NCBI GenBank assembly: GCA_016490735.1 | Contig: JAEMWC010000397.1 | Location: 503,501-567,500 of the forward strand | Direction of reading: 5' to 3' | DNA from: Pachyseris speciosa | Taxonomy: Eukaryota; Cnidaria; Anthozoa; Scleractinia; Pachyseridae | Length of the DNA stretch: 64,000 bases | In this document: positions 30,654 to 43,702 of the stretch, one piece after another | Numbering within the stretch: the stretch's first letter is position 1 | Layout: each line of letters opens with the position of its first letter | Position numbers and translations under genes: made by a program | Notes under the pieces: model-generated | What the model saw: the letters and a program-made list of their open reading frames with translations, nothing else | What the model was told of the DNA's origin: nothing | Databases searched by the model: none

Positions 30654-33600
30654 CACGAGAAAATTCGCCAAGAGATAATTCGCTGAAAAGGCCTCAAGAC
30701 AGCAAAGTAAGCAAACAGACAACAAGCAAAACAGCGTGGAAGTAAGGTTAGCTATTTTTATTAAGAATTTGACCGTATTTTTGCTTTCTAAGACCGATGG
30801 TAAATATTCCCATACAAACTCTTATAATTTCGCCATGACCGTTATTACGCAAGATGATCATGACACCCATCACACCGCAAGAGCTTGGGCCGCCTGTGGC
30901 CACACTTGAGGATTTCAATCCGCCCACCCGCTCAAAATGATGTTCGGAACACTTTGATCAAAGTAATTTTAACTAAGTAACAGATGAGAGCAGCGCTACG
31001 GGCTTGAAAATGATACATGAAGTAAATGAACTTGTTAGAGTACGTGCGAACAAAGCAAAAAGATGTATTTAATTGTATTGGCAAGTTAACACAATATAAT
31101 GACAAAAACTGATGTTCTCTGTGTATCAATTTCGTTCACTTGCCACCTTTTATTAGAATGATTTAGACCGATTACGTAACACTGGTTAGTCCAACATTTC
31201 TAAAGTACACAGTTGACGCCAACAATCTATATTATACGTCCCATAAGCATTTCATTGAAGGTTTTTTTTTTCCTTAAACGGAAGTGTCTTGCCAAATTTT
31301 AGGATCATTAATACAGGTCGCCGGGATTCTTGCTCAAAGCCGACGGCGTTTCAGTTTGTTGTGCTAGCAATATAGCCTGGGGCTTGTAGAAAAATAAAAA
31401 CAACGCCATGGTTTCCGATCATCTAGGAAGATCTCGAAAGTGCCATTTGTCACTCATAATCTCTAATTACTAACAATCTTAAATATTGAAAACGGAGCGT
31501 ACGCTAGCTGAAAACCGAGGAGAGTACGAGAATGTTTTATTCCTATTTGCTGCGTCACGTTTTCGCCAGGCATGCTAGAAAAGGAACACTTTGTAAATTT
31601 TGGAGGTGAAATAATGAAATGAAGTTTTAAGCTGTAAGATTTGTATGCATTATTTTTCTCATTCTCAGACGGGGTCGTCGCCGGTTGTCGCATCTTCGCT
31701 ATCTAAATCGACTTCAGAACGCCATCTAACACAGCGGGGCACTGAATGAAATACCAGCGTCAACAGCAAATCAGCAATTTACTCGATACGATTTACATAT
31801 GACCAATCCAAGTGCCGTTATTAATTCTCTGCTGTATTTTACTTCATCAGCTCATGGCTTATAACCGGCGCCAATGAGTTCGAGAGCTTTATTCAGACAA
31901 TATTCTTTAAAGTAGTCTTGTGGCGTTAGCGTTTTGAATATGATTATACCGATCAAAACACATACGATGATTGTAATACACTTAATGAATTAAAAATTGA
32001 AATTCTTTAAAGAGTCGGCTTGTACTGATTAGATTCCCTTAGATCGCAAAGCACGATCTTCTTTTGCATTGAAGCGAAGCTTTCTTGCTTGTTGACAGAT
32101 CTAACGAAACTCGCATCATGTGAAGTTAGAGCCACGACGCATTTTGTACACGTCAATTATTCCGTGACTTTACCGACTACTCCCTAATTTTAATTGGATC
32201 GTTAATAATGGCATAGTGGGACCACGGCAAAATTGCTCGAGGGGCTATATCCGCCAGCTTGACCCTTTCAGGTAATGGAACAAGACAAATTGGCGTCAAA
32301 AGCAACAACCTGTTTTCCACTGTGCCCTTGTTAAAAACTAACATAAAAACTAAAACGGAAGGGCGAATAAAGTTCATTTAAAAAACGAAAAAGTGGCGGA
32401 AGAGTAATGGTGGTTTGTTTGTGTGGGCTCGTGATTCCTTTTCGCATCAGTGGTTGCAGCTTTCCTGCTCTAACTAAAAGTCATCTGGTAAGCCACCCGT
32501 GTATCTTGACAGCTCCAGTATGCTCAACATGAAATTCTATTTTTACTCAGTGGATAGGTAGCACGCATGAAGCACGTTTTCCTGCGGTTTTCTGAACTCA
32601 TGTTGTTCCGCACACGCCATGTTACGGGAAAATTTGGTAACCGGACTAGCTCAATGTACTTTAATTTCCACAGCTCAGTTTTTGAAGAAAAACAACGGCT
32701 GCTACGCCTAAAGAAAACAAACAAGCACGAGACACATGTCTGTTACCAGTATTGCCCCACCCCTGACCCACAGGGCGAGATATGAGGCCATGTTGTCATG
32801 GTTATCATAATTCTTATATGACGTAGACCTTCATGGGTCGAACAATGATAGAATATGTATAGCGATGATGAGTCACTCTACGTCGTCTAAAAGCTTGATG
32901 TGCTTCAAAAATAACAACGCCCCTTATAACTTTCGTCTGAAATAAAGAGAACTTATCGCTGCATAAAATTAGTCACGTTTGTTTTCTTCTTTCTACAGAA
33001 TAACAACCTTAAAAGGTCAAGCAAAGTGCATCAGATGAGCCACTCCGTTGTTCCGTTGTTATGAGCGCAAAATCTGGCAAGCCAATGAACGGTCGCTTAA
33101 GTTAAAAGCAGAATCAACAGTTTCGCAAGGTGGGCTCCCTTGGCAAAATTCCGACAGCTAAAAATCAAATAAAATTAGTTCCATTTCATGTTATCCGTCT
33201 GACAGAACGTCACAGCAATCTGGAAAGTGTCAAAATAGCTATCAGTCCTGTAGACATCTCTCTTAGTTTCTTCCTTCTCCGATTAATTTTGACCCCAGTG
33301 TAATTGATGAGAACACCGTGTATAAATAAAGTTATTTGATTTGATTTGATTTGATTTGATTTGATTTACAACTTCCGTTGCGCAGTACCTCTTTCAAGAA
33401 TATGATATCTATCTAGTGAGCGGGTATGATAAATATTGACATATTTCTACGCGCTTTCAGAGATGAGTTTGCATGGGTAGTAAAAAATATTTGCACAGTG
33501 AGATAAGAAGCTGTGCATTGCCTGAAATAATTACAGTGCGGAGAATAAGAAAGTAGTGCTAGTTTAAACTAACATACTGGTACAGAGATCGACCCCGTTG

Positions 33601-33996
33601 AGGTATCGCACGAGTTGAATGACAAACTATAAACACACAATTCAGAACAAAGATCGAGTTTGTTGTTATGATTCGGTTTTTGTGTGATTCAGTAGTTAGT
33701 AGATTTGATTTCTCCGATAATGATTATTTTTAGCTATCGTTATCAGGATCTTAGTCGCTACCTATAGTGAGGCCTTCCATGGGGTAGAAGCGACAAGTGA
33801 CATGGTTCCCAAAACAGGCGACAATCTTCTCCCAAAACACCGACAACCGACAAAAATTGGCAGAAAACGCGCGACAGTTTGCGACAGCGACAATTCACTT
33901 TCCATTCCTCTTTGTTTTCTTTGCGACAGTGACATCTGTCCATAACGAAACAAGCGACAGACGAAGTCGTAAATGAACGACAAAGCGACACCAGAC

Positions 33997-34301
33997 GTTT
34001 TTGGGCTCGTCACGTGTTCCTTGCCCACGAACGTCTGCTGAACTGAACTACCACTTCCGTTCGCGGCGGTTAGCCAATCATAGTTCGTTTTCCAATTTAT
34101 GGAAAGTAGGACTTCGACCCCGGGACTATTTTCACAGACGATGCACGTGAATCGGGTGTCGATTTCCATTCTTACGCAGCTCGTTATTTGTTTCTTCAAA
34201 ACAAAGGCTAACCGCCGACGAAAGGAAGTGGCAGTTCAGTTCAGCAGATGTTTGTGTGCAAGGAACGCGTGACGAGCCCAAAGACGTCTGCGAAGGAGGC
34301 T
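33997..34301. mobile_element. Fold-back MITE inside MITE of copy 3
   Basis: TTTGGGCTCGTCACGTGTTCC and CTGCTGAACTGAACTACCAC at the left face GTGGCAGTTCAGTTCAGCAG and GGAACGCGTGACGAGCCCAAA at the right. Flanked by ACACCAGAC on both sides (33988-33996, 34302-34310), a possible 9-bp target duplication. The left terminus appears shorter than the right, so the duplication may be partly coincidental. Confidence 0.65.
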
Positions 34302-36194
34302 ACACCAGACTATCCCTTGGAAGGCCTCCACCTAGCTACCTAACTACTTACCCATCTACCTACCGGCCTTACTGACGTACCTAACCACTCACCAAACCTA
34401 CCTACCTACCAACCCACCACCTACCTGACCCACCTACTCCGGCCTACCTACCTATCTGCACTAATACCTAGCTATCTTCTACCTATCTAATTAATTTGTT
34501 TTGTAATTTTAATTACAGTTCTACTATTTTGTCACACTTTTGTAAGGTTCGCCAACTGTCTTTGAAGTTGTAAGGTAGCTACTCCTAGCCTGTGCTACAT
34601 GTATTTGTGCTAATACACGTATTATTTTGATTTTGTATATTCATTGTCACACATGTATTTCCGCTTTTTCGCTCTCTGACCACTGGAGGTCGACCTTTGC
34701 AAGGGACTTCGTGTCCTCTTGTTGTTCCTCCACGGATGTATTTCCTAAATGCTTATTAATGAATGAATCAATAAATAAATAAATAAATAAATAAATAAAT
34801 GATAAATAAATACCTACTTGCCTACCTACCTACCTGGCTACCACGATTTGTAAGCTAGTCTCCGTCGCCAGATCGAGATAACCCTCCTTATATTCCTCGT
34901 CCCCTTTTAAAATATATTTTCAAATGTTATTATTGCAGATTTCATGAGCGATTTTACTAGGCATCTGCCAAAAGAAAAAAAACTGCCATGGTTTTAAATT
35001 TCATTTAGAATACTTGGTCAGACATTCCGAGCATTTTTAAATTGCGATGCTGCCACGGTTGTATTGAGTATTCAAGTCAATGTATTGATATCTCGTTTTT
35101 CCGGTGGAAACGTGGCTGTGTATTTAATCAGAGATCAGAGTTTATGATTTAAAATCTATATTAAAGCCCTCACTTCAGTATACTCTGCCGATTCAGGTTT
35201 CCGGTACCAAAGCATAAACAGCATTAAAAGATTTCCTATCTACTTTGGCCGTAAAAAAAAGTTTGACCACGCCTGCAAGCGGAAGAGAGATTAATGAAGT
35301 CTGCATGAAACACCACATATTTCAATCAATTTCTACTGATCAAGCGCTGTGGGCAAATAAAAGAATCCGGCTTAGATTTTCGACCCGACCGATCGAAAGC
35401 CGAGGCTTGCGTATATTGAGTATGTGTAAAATTTGAAGATCGTTATCTGGATAAACAACTGATCTTAAAATAGACGTATATATCTGAAAGGTTTCCGGCT
35501 AGATAATAAGCTGATCTTTGTAGGACCTTTCTGAAAACCACGTCATGTGATAAAAGCTTCCTAATTAAAAATTATTATTAGCTTGGTTCAAAATAGGTCG
35601 GCTACCTATGGAGAAACAGTACATAAAGTGATATATACATGTTATTCTTTTCGTTCTTTTTTTCAAAAATTTGCTGTAGTTGTTGTTATCACTATCGTTA
35701 TTCGCAAACCTTTCGTACTTACAGCAAAATAAAGAATGGCCACTCTTTTTTTTTCACGTATCGTTGGTAGTTACCCGAGTAGTTACTGGGTAACAAATTG
35801 AAGTCAGTCTACAATCGATAAACCAAAAGTAACTCGTAAATTAAACTGCAAACGCTGAAATAATAGAAACAATTTCTTGTGAGTTATGCAGATGCAGTAG
35901 TCCTGCCGAGTTTTCAGGTTAACAAGAAGTTGTGAAACACACAGCGCCGACGACGAGAAACTTTCATTACCTTCCTTGATATCGAGGTTGTAGATAACTT
36001 AGAAAGAGAAATGGTGTAACATTTTATTGCGTTTTGAGTGTGGGCGAACTTAAAACTTCGAAGAAAGAATTACCTTGTACACTTCAGTTATTGATATTGC
36101 GGCAGAGTTTCAATTTGTTCAGCATGGCCCGCCACACTTCAGGATTTCAATCCGCCCACGCGCTCAAAATGTTCGGAACACTTTGATCAAAGTA

Positions 36195-36485
36195 GTAATA
36201 ATAAATAATAATAATAATCACTTTATTCAAGTCTCAAATGTATTTAGCCGAGCGCAGATGCTCTACTAATTGGGGAGACTAAATCAAATCAACTCTACAT
36301 AAATCAAATCAAATCAAATGTTGGTTTTTGGGGAGAGGGGAAAACCGGAGTACCCGGAGAAAAACCTCTCGGAGCAGAGTAGAGAACCAACAAACTCAGC
36401 CCACTTATGACGCCGAGTCCGGGAATCGAACCCGGGACACATTGGTGGAAGGCGAGCGCTCTCAACACTGCGCCAACTCTGCTCC
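36195..36485 (-). mobile_element. tRNA-headed SINE (copy B), empty sites known
   Basis: Same family as 29615-29890. Copies 1 and 2 of the tandem segment read straight through (GATCAAAGTAA near 25463 and 30957), so this SINE inserted after the triplication. AGTA at 36191-36194 and 36486-36489 may be the target duplication. Confidence 0.8.
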
Positions 36486-38816
36486 AGTAACTAACTAAGA
36501 AACAAAATATAGCGGTGCTACGGGCTTGAAAATGATACATGAAGTAAATGAACTTGTCAGAGTACGTGCGAACAAAGCAAAAAGATGTATTTAATTGTAT
36601 CGGCCAGCTAAGACAATATAATGACAAAATCTGATGTTCTCTGTGTATCAGTTTCGTTCACTTGCCACCTTTTATTAGAATGATTTAGACGGATTACGTA
36701 ACACTGGTTAGTCCAACATTTCTAAAGTACACAGTTGACGCCAACAATCTATATTATACGTCCCATAAGCATTTCATTTAGGGTTTTTTTCCTTAAATGG
36801 AAGTGTGGGTGTCTCGCCAAATTTTAGGATCTTTAATACAGGTCGCCGGAATTCTTGCTCAAAGCCGACGGCGTTTCATTTTGTTGTGCTAGCAATATAG
36901 CCTGGGGCTTGTAGAAAAATGAAAACAACTCCTTGGTTTCCGATCATCTAGGAAAATGTCGAAAGCCGGTGCCATTTGTCACTCATAATCTCTAATTACT
37001 AACAATCTTAAATATTGAAAACGGAGCGTACGCTAGCTGAAAACCGAGGAGAGTACGAGAATGTTTTATTCCTATTTGCTGCGTCACGTTTTCGCCAGGC
37101 ATGCTAGAAAAGGAACACTTTGTAAATTTTGGAGGTGAAATAATGAAATGAAGTTTTAAGCTGTAAGATTTGTATGCATTATTTTTCTCATTCTCAGACG
37201 GGGTCGTCGCCGGTTGTCGCATCTTCGCTATCTAAATCGACTTTAGAACGCCATCTAACACAGCGGGGGACTGAATGACATACCAGCGTCAACAGCAAAT
37301 CAGCAATTTACTCGATACGATTTACATATGACCAATCCAAGTGCCGTTATTAATTCTCTGCTGTATTTTACTTCATCAGCTCATGGCTTATAACCGGCGC
37401 CAATGAGTTCGAGAGCTTTATTCAGACAATATTGTTTAAAGACGTCTTATCAGTGGCGTTAGCGTTTTGAATATGATTATACCGATCAAAACACATACGA
37501 TGATTGTAATACACTTAATGAATTAAAAATTGAAATTCTTTAAAGAGTCGGCTTGTACTGATTAGATTCCCTTAGATCGCAAAGCACGATCTTCTTTTGC
37601 AGTGAAGCGAAGCTTTCTTGCTTGTTGACAGATCTAACGAAACTCCATCATGTGAAGTTAGAGCCACGACGCATTTTGTACACGTCAATTATTCCGTGAC
37701 TTTACCGACTACTCCCTAATTTTAATTGGATCGTTAATAATGGCATAGTGGGACCACGGCAAAATTGCTTGAGGGGCTATATCCGCCAGCTTGACCCTTT
37801 CAGGTAATGGAACAAGACAAATTGGCGTTAAAAGCAACAACCTTTTTTTCATTGTGACCTTGTTAAAAACTAACATAAAAACTAAAACGGAAGGGCGAAT
37901 AAAGTTCATTTAAAAAACGAAAAAGTGGCGGAAGAGTAATGGTGGTTTGTTTGTGTGGGCTCGTGATTCCTTTTCGCATCAGTGGTTGCAGCTTTCCTGC
38001 TCTAACTAAAAGTCAACTGGTAAGCCACCCGTGAATCTTGACAACTCCAGTATGCTTAACATGAAATTCTATTTTTACTCAGTTGAGAGGTAAGTCGCAT
38101 GCATGAAGCACGTTTTCCTGTGGTTTTCTGAACACACGCCATGTTGACAATTTGGTAACCGGACTAACTCAATGTGCTTTAATTTCCACAGCTCAGTTTT
38201 TAAAGGAAAAAAACGGCTGCTACGCCTAAAGGAAACAAACAAGCACTAGACACATTTCTGTTACCAATATCGCCTCACCCATGACCCACAGGGCGAGATA
38301 TGAGGCCATGTTGTCATGATTATCGTAATTATTGTATGACGTATTTATGGGTCGAACATTGATAGAATATATATAGCGATGATGAGTCATTCTATGTCGC
38401 CTAAAATCGTGATGTACTTAAAAAATAAAGCGGAAAATATGTACTTCAGATGTTTTGACAACGCCCCTTATAACTTTCGTCTGAAATAAAGAGAACTTAT
38501 CGCTGCATAAAATTAGTCACGTTTGTTTTCTTCTTTCTGCAGAATAAAAACCTTAAAAGGTCAAGCAAAGTGCATCAGATGAGCCACTCCGTTGCTCTTA
38601 CGTTATGAGCGCAAAATCTGGCTAGCAAATGAACAGGTCGCTTAAGTTAAAAGCAGAATCAATAGTTTCGCAAAGTGGGCTCCCTTGGCAAAATTCCGAC
38701 AGCTAAAAATCAAATAATATTAGTTCCATTTCATGTTATCCGTCTGACAGAACGTCACAGCAATCTGGAAATTGCCAAAATAGCTATCAGTCCTGTAGAC
38801 ATCTCTCTTAGTTTCC

Positions 38817-40450
38817 GGCTCCCTTCTCCGAAGCATCTTCAAAGGAAACAAAAGACTTTTGCTTTTAGGCCAGAGTTGTTGAAGGAAGGAGTGTGTTGTG
38901 CTGAAGCTTAGAGCTTGGTCCTTGCAATTGTTACTCCAAAGCTAACACTAAGAGACCTTAAAAGAACAATAGAACTTTAAAAGGCACAAAAAACTCATTA
39001 TAAACTGAATGTTTGCTTTTCTAGTGATGTCGTTCCGCAAAGCCTTAGCCCTAAATAAGTCCCAGCATCTGCTGTTATCAGGGGCAGCTTGTCCCATGTC
39101 TATACTGCCTAGAGTACTGGGACCTCTAAGACTTTTAACTTCAGGAAAGTTGTAGCTTCATTTCCAAATTCTTCACGTATTAGATTTTGGAATTAACCAT
39201 GCCATGTTTCGTGATTAGATGATTTGAGCCGATGAATTCTTCTCGGATTCGCTCCAGGTGTCTCCTTTGAAAAGAAAATTAAATGACTACCGCACAACAG
39301 ACAGCTTTTATCTGCATTTGTATAACGCGATGCACCTTGTTGACCCTTTGAGGTCCGCGGGGTGTTGTCTTATATTTAGCTCTTTGCGCGTTCAGGCGAG
39401 CTACGGGCTGGGCGAGCTGGCTGTCATGCGTTGAAACAAATAAATAGCGTCAGCAGTAGGGAGTAGATAGATTACCCTTGGTAACTATCTCCTGTTCGCC
39501 ATATCAATGAAACGCAGCAATATTAAAAATGTGGTCATATTGTTGTATTTATACATTGAAGACAATCTTCAACATAACATTTTCATATTTAAACATGATT
39601 ATCGCTGCAGCTCAGGTCGACACAACACAACCAGCAAATAAGTTTTACTGACAGGAATCCGGCTTACGTATATGATAGTTGATTCTACCCAAAGAGATTT
39701 TCAACTGTTCTTTTCCTGGGCTGCGCCAAGCACCACTAAAGTGGCTCCCATCTGATCAGTTACGCCATTGATGATGGTATTGACACGGTATTTCGTATAT
39801 GTGACGGGTGTTATTGCTCAACACATTTGAGAATGGTCTTTTGAAATGGAAATTAAGTTGAAATTCCTTTGTCAAGAAAAGAATTCAAAAGGATAATTGA
39901 AATGCCTTTTGGGGGTCGATTTTTCAGCCTTATGATGTTTGTTCAATCATCGTTGGGTAGAAATTTTATATCATTTCAACGCTATGCCTAACAACAAACG
40001 AACTTTTGAAACATTCCTAAGTTACTAATATAAGGAAAGAAGAAAATATTTACGATGATTACAACAATGTTTACGTACGTCATCACATTTTGTTTTTGCG
40101 GTAGCCTAGTATCTTTTTGATTAGTCTTTCGCAATCACAAAGTCATGCTGACTTAGAAGTTCTTTTTCGATCTCTTCTACCTGAAAGTTGTGCAATTCAA
40201 GATAAACAGACATTTGCAATCAATCAAATAATCGGGTCGTTCTTTTCTCACATCGATTATGACTGACAATGAAGTTGCGAAACGTATTCAACTGCCCTCT
40301 AACAAAGCTCACGAACGCAAGCCAATCAGCGCTCGCCTTATAATGTCATGGCCGAATACACATGGTACAAAAACATATACGATGAACTTTTGGCTAAATA
40401 AAGCAGCGACGTGGGTTTTACCGAAGAGATTGTTCTAGACTCGTTCAAAA
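38817..40450. other. Intergenic DNA and ZIP promoter region
   Basis: No gene or repeat recognised between the third tandem copy and the ZIP start codon. The final 130 bp carry a CCAAT motif (GCCAATCAG at 40321) and two AT-rich TATA-like sites (TTATAATG near 40338 and TAAATAAA at 40395-40402). Confidence 0.45.
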
Positions 40451-40669
40451 ATGATTTCGTGTAAAATAAGCATTATTCTGTGCTTGAAGCTGTGTTTTCT
40501 CGCGTTTGTTTTTTCACACGAAAGCCGAAAACACGAGCATTACTCATTTAAAGACCTCCGCGAGGAAGTCAATGGCGACTCGCTTACTCCTGAAGATCAA
40601 CAGAGGCTTTTTGACAAGCTTCATCTCTTGAACTGCTCCAAGAACAAAACCAGTCCGGATTACCGGAAG
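40451..40669 (+). CDS. ZIP exon 1 (signal peptide)
   Basis: ATG at 40451; [21 protein letters not shown] is a signal peptide, followed by a His-containing [12 protein letters not shown] segment. Ends at DYRK|GTAAGG, phase 0. Confidence 0.8.
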
Positions 40670-43655
40670 GTAAGGAAAAGCAAATAACCAACAAGAACGT
40701 TCAATGATTCCTCACCGAATAAATTTTCTAAACTTAAGACTTCTATATGCGACAGCTAGGCTTTGTAGGGTTCGACGTCAAGTTATTTCCTCGGCGCCCG
40801 GTTTAGAGCTCACATTTAGGAAAGTTAAACGTACTCCATTCAAAAAATCTACAGACGAAAGAAACGACAAACTACAGATCGTAAGGTATGAGAACAGAGA
40901 AGAAGTCCACGACACGGAACCATGACAAGATTATCCCCCCAAGCAAAAGGACTCGCGACCGACAACTTGTGCTGAGAAACCGAAACACGCGGTCTCCTTT
41001 ATGTCTCGCATGTGAACGCTTTGTTCTTTCTTGCAGTGTTTTACCCCGAAAGATCTGCATGATTTCGAGGGATCAGCGGCGTCGAAGACTCTAAATTCCA
41101 GCGAATTTGCAGAGTCCAGTCCTTTTATTGTTTTTTGCCTGGTGCCAGCGCGTGAAAAGAATTCTGGTCAACAACGATGCGACTTTTCTCCCAAGAACCA
41201 CAGCGAACTTTTCAATTCGTTTGCGAGGAATTATAGTAACGGTCAAGAAGGGATCACGCACGAAGCTTTGGATCGTATTCTCGAGGACATAAACAAAACA
41301 ATCGGGCAGTTTTTGACTCAGAAGAAGGTAGGTGAATGTTATTTGTCGGAGCCTTCGTGGCGCCAAGACAACGAGTAAGCTTTAATAATTATAATCTTAT
41401 GTAGAACTTTTCAAAAGTATTTGAATACCTGACATTTTTTGCCAGACTAGTGTTCAAAATATTGTGATCATGCTAGACGTGATCGATACGCATTAGCTGT
41501 TTTATCAATATCATTATCAGTACAGGAAAACAGAAGATCACATATGCCGTTTCAAAACCAAATGTCTTGGCTTTCAATAACGTTTTTCTTCTGCCTCCCA
41601 CATTTCGTATGCATAACTTCATTGAAGGGTTGAATCGAAAGTGAAACTATCGTATGTGACGGTGTGGCTGAACGTGTTTTTGGCCCGTTTTTTGTTTTCT
41701 TTTTTTTTTTTCGAAAGCGAAGCGCCTAACAGCGAAAAACTTACAGGGCAATGCTCTATGACAAAAATGGAGTCCATACGCCAAAATTCAGCTAATTCTG
41801 AGCAATTTGAAATCGATCTTCGCATACGATAGTTCCGCTTTCAACCCTTCAATTATTTGGTTACTGTATACGCGGCGAAGTTTTGTAGCCAACCTACAGT
41901 TATGTACAAGTCACTGTAGTGTGATTTATACATTGTCTGTACCACATAAAACTAAAACAACATACACAGTTGAAAGTTAAGCCTTGGCCAAACTGACACA
42001 AGTTGTAAACTTTGGTCTACAACTGTACTTTCGACTCCATTTGGCCACGACTTGCGTGCACTTTGCGTTGACTTGCGTTGACTTGCTGCTCACTTTGGTC
42101 AAAATCGAATTTGCACACAAGTCAACACAAGTTTTTCACCATTTGGCCACCCAACCCAAGTCAATGCAAGTTGATTGATGTCCATTCGTTGTTATAGGAT
42201 CCTATTAGCCAAAGAAATACAGGATATGCAGTCTTGGAAATGTTTTTTGTTTTTGTTTTTGAGACTTGCATGTACTTGCAAAGAAACTTTTGAATCCGTT
42301 TGGCCACCCAACTCGAGTCTGTACACAAGTTCAGCTTGTCCGCTACTTGCGCATACTTGCTAGTCTATTTGGCCAAGGCTTTACAGTTTGGGTCCATTCA
42401 ATACATTAAGAGACATCCCAGCCATAAATGTGAGGATCCATTTTGGCCATTGGGGCAAGTTATTCATCATCACCTCAAGCAGAGTGTTAATGAAGACTTC
42501 AGTTGACTTGTTTTGATTCTTTTGCTACAATCTCTGACAAATCTCTTGGGAAGGTTGAAATGATTCGTCTTATTAATGTTTTCCCCCTGCCCCCTTTTCA
42601 GTGTTGGGTCAATGTTGAATTGAAATACACAATTTTCATGCTTTTTTATCCAACTTTGAACTGGGGGAGGGAGGAGAAAACATACACTTTAGGCCTCACA
42701 TCTGTGCCAAGTGGGTGTGGTCTCTGAATAACTAGAGTTTGTAAGAGTAATCCAAGGATAATAATAACTAGTAGTAATCGTAGATTAGAAAGTGTGTTCG
42801 AGTATTGGTAGGTTTGGTATGTTAACCCTAAAACCACCATATGGAGGGCCATGTGGTCCATGATGATCTTTGAACACTAAAAGCACATTTACAGCATCTT
42901 GGAAAGCCTCAAAAATATCAACTTTGACTAACACAATATTAAAACATAATTTCGGAAAAAAGTTGTAGCAGCAATGAACAAATTATTGTAGAAATCGGCA
43001 ATTGTTTGAGCTTTATCCAGACAGTAATCCACAGAAATTCCTTCAGCTCCTCAGGACTTGTTCCGACCAAACATGGTATGTTCCTTCGCATGGCATATTT
43101 GTTTGTTTCAGTGACAAAATCAAAATGACTGATCCATGGTGTAAAAAGGTGTACAAAATATTTCTCAGACATTTGTTTATCCTGATATAACAAATTTCAG
43201 TCGAGGTTGTTTATTGAGAGGTAAGGTGGCAGATCAGCCACTTCAATTGCCAATCCTTGCCACAAAGAACCTTCCCTGCTAGCAGAGGTCTCTGGCAGAA
43301 TCCCAATTTCATCGTGTTCAACAACTCAATCAAACAGGTCTTGTTTTCGAAAGATTTCGTCGATTCAATTCCGCTTTTACTTGATGAATTGTCCACTCAT
43401 TGTAGTTGTATCACCGCCATTTTTACTTTCGCCATTTCCAGGCTGTAGCTGCTCATTTAAGACATTTTAAACATCACTTTCGTCTTCCTCGCCGACGGCC
43501 ACCATTTTGAAAGCTATTGAGTTGGCTTGGCGATGATGTCATTCGTGTTCACCCCCACAGATTGCTTGCAGATTGCAGGGGCAGCTCTTTTCAAGACCCA
43601 CCGGTTGTCCAAAAATCTCAATTCAGTCTGGATTAGGACTGCATTCTGCGAACGC

Positions 43656-43702
<47 letters not shown>

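Larger units (their letters stand above)
26933..33270. repeat. Large tandem segment, copy 2
   Basis: Same order of landmarks as copy 1, without the DIRS element. Between 29360 and 30890 it differs from copies 1 and 3: the stretch GCGCCGACGACGAG...CAGCATGGCCCG is replaced by about 1.5 kb with a SINE and a hairpin. It continues beyond copy 1 with 31800-33270, also present in copy 3. Confidence 0.85.
33308..38816. repeat. Large tandem segment, copy 3
   Basis: Matches copy 2 from the LINE-type tail through the 3' part (for example CAATCCAAGTGCCG near 37335 and TAGACATCTCTCTTAG near 38795). It carries two private insertions, a MITE-like fold-back at about 33997-34301 and a SINE at 36195-36485, both absent from the same position in copies 1 and 2. 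Confidence 0.85.

Noticed and set aside
31463..32377. Short frames conserved between tandem copies as a duplicated gene family
   Set aside because: Conservation equals that of the surrounding non-coding sequence, the frames lack splice-consistent partners, and C-termini shift between copies.
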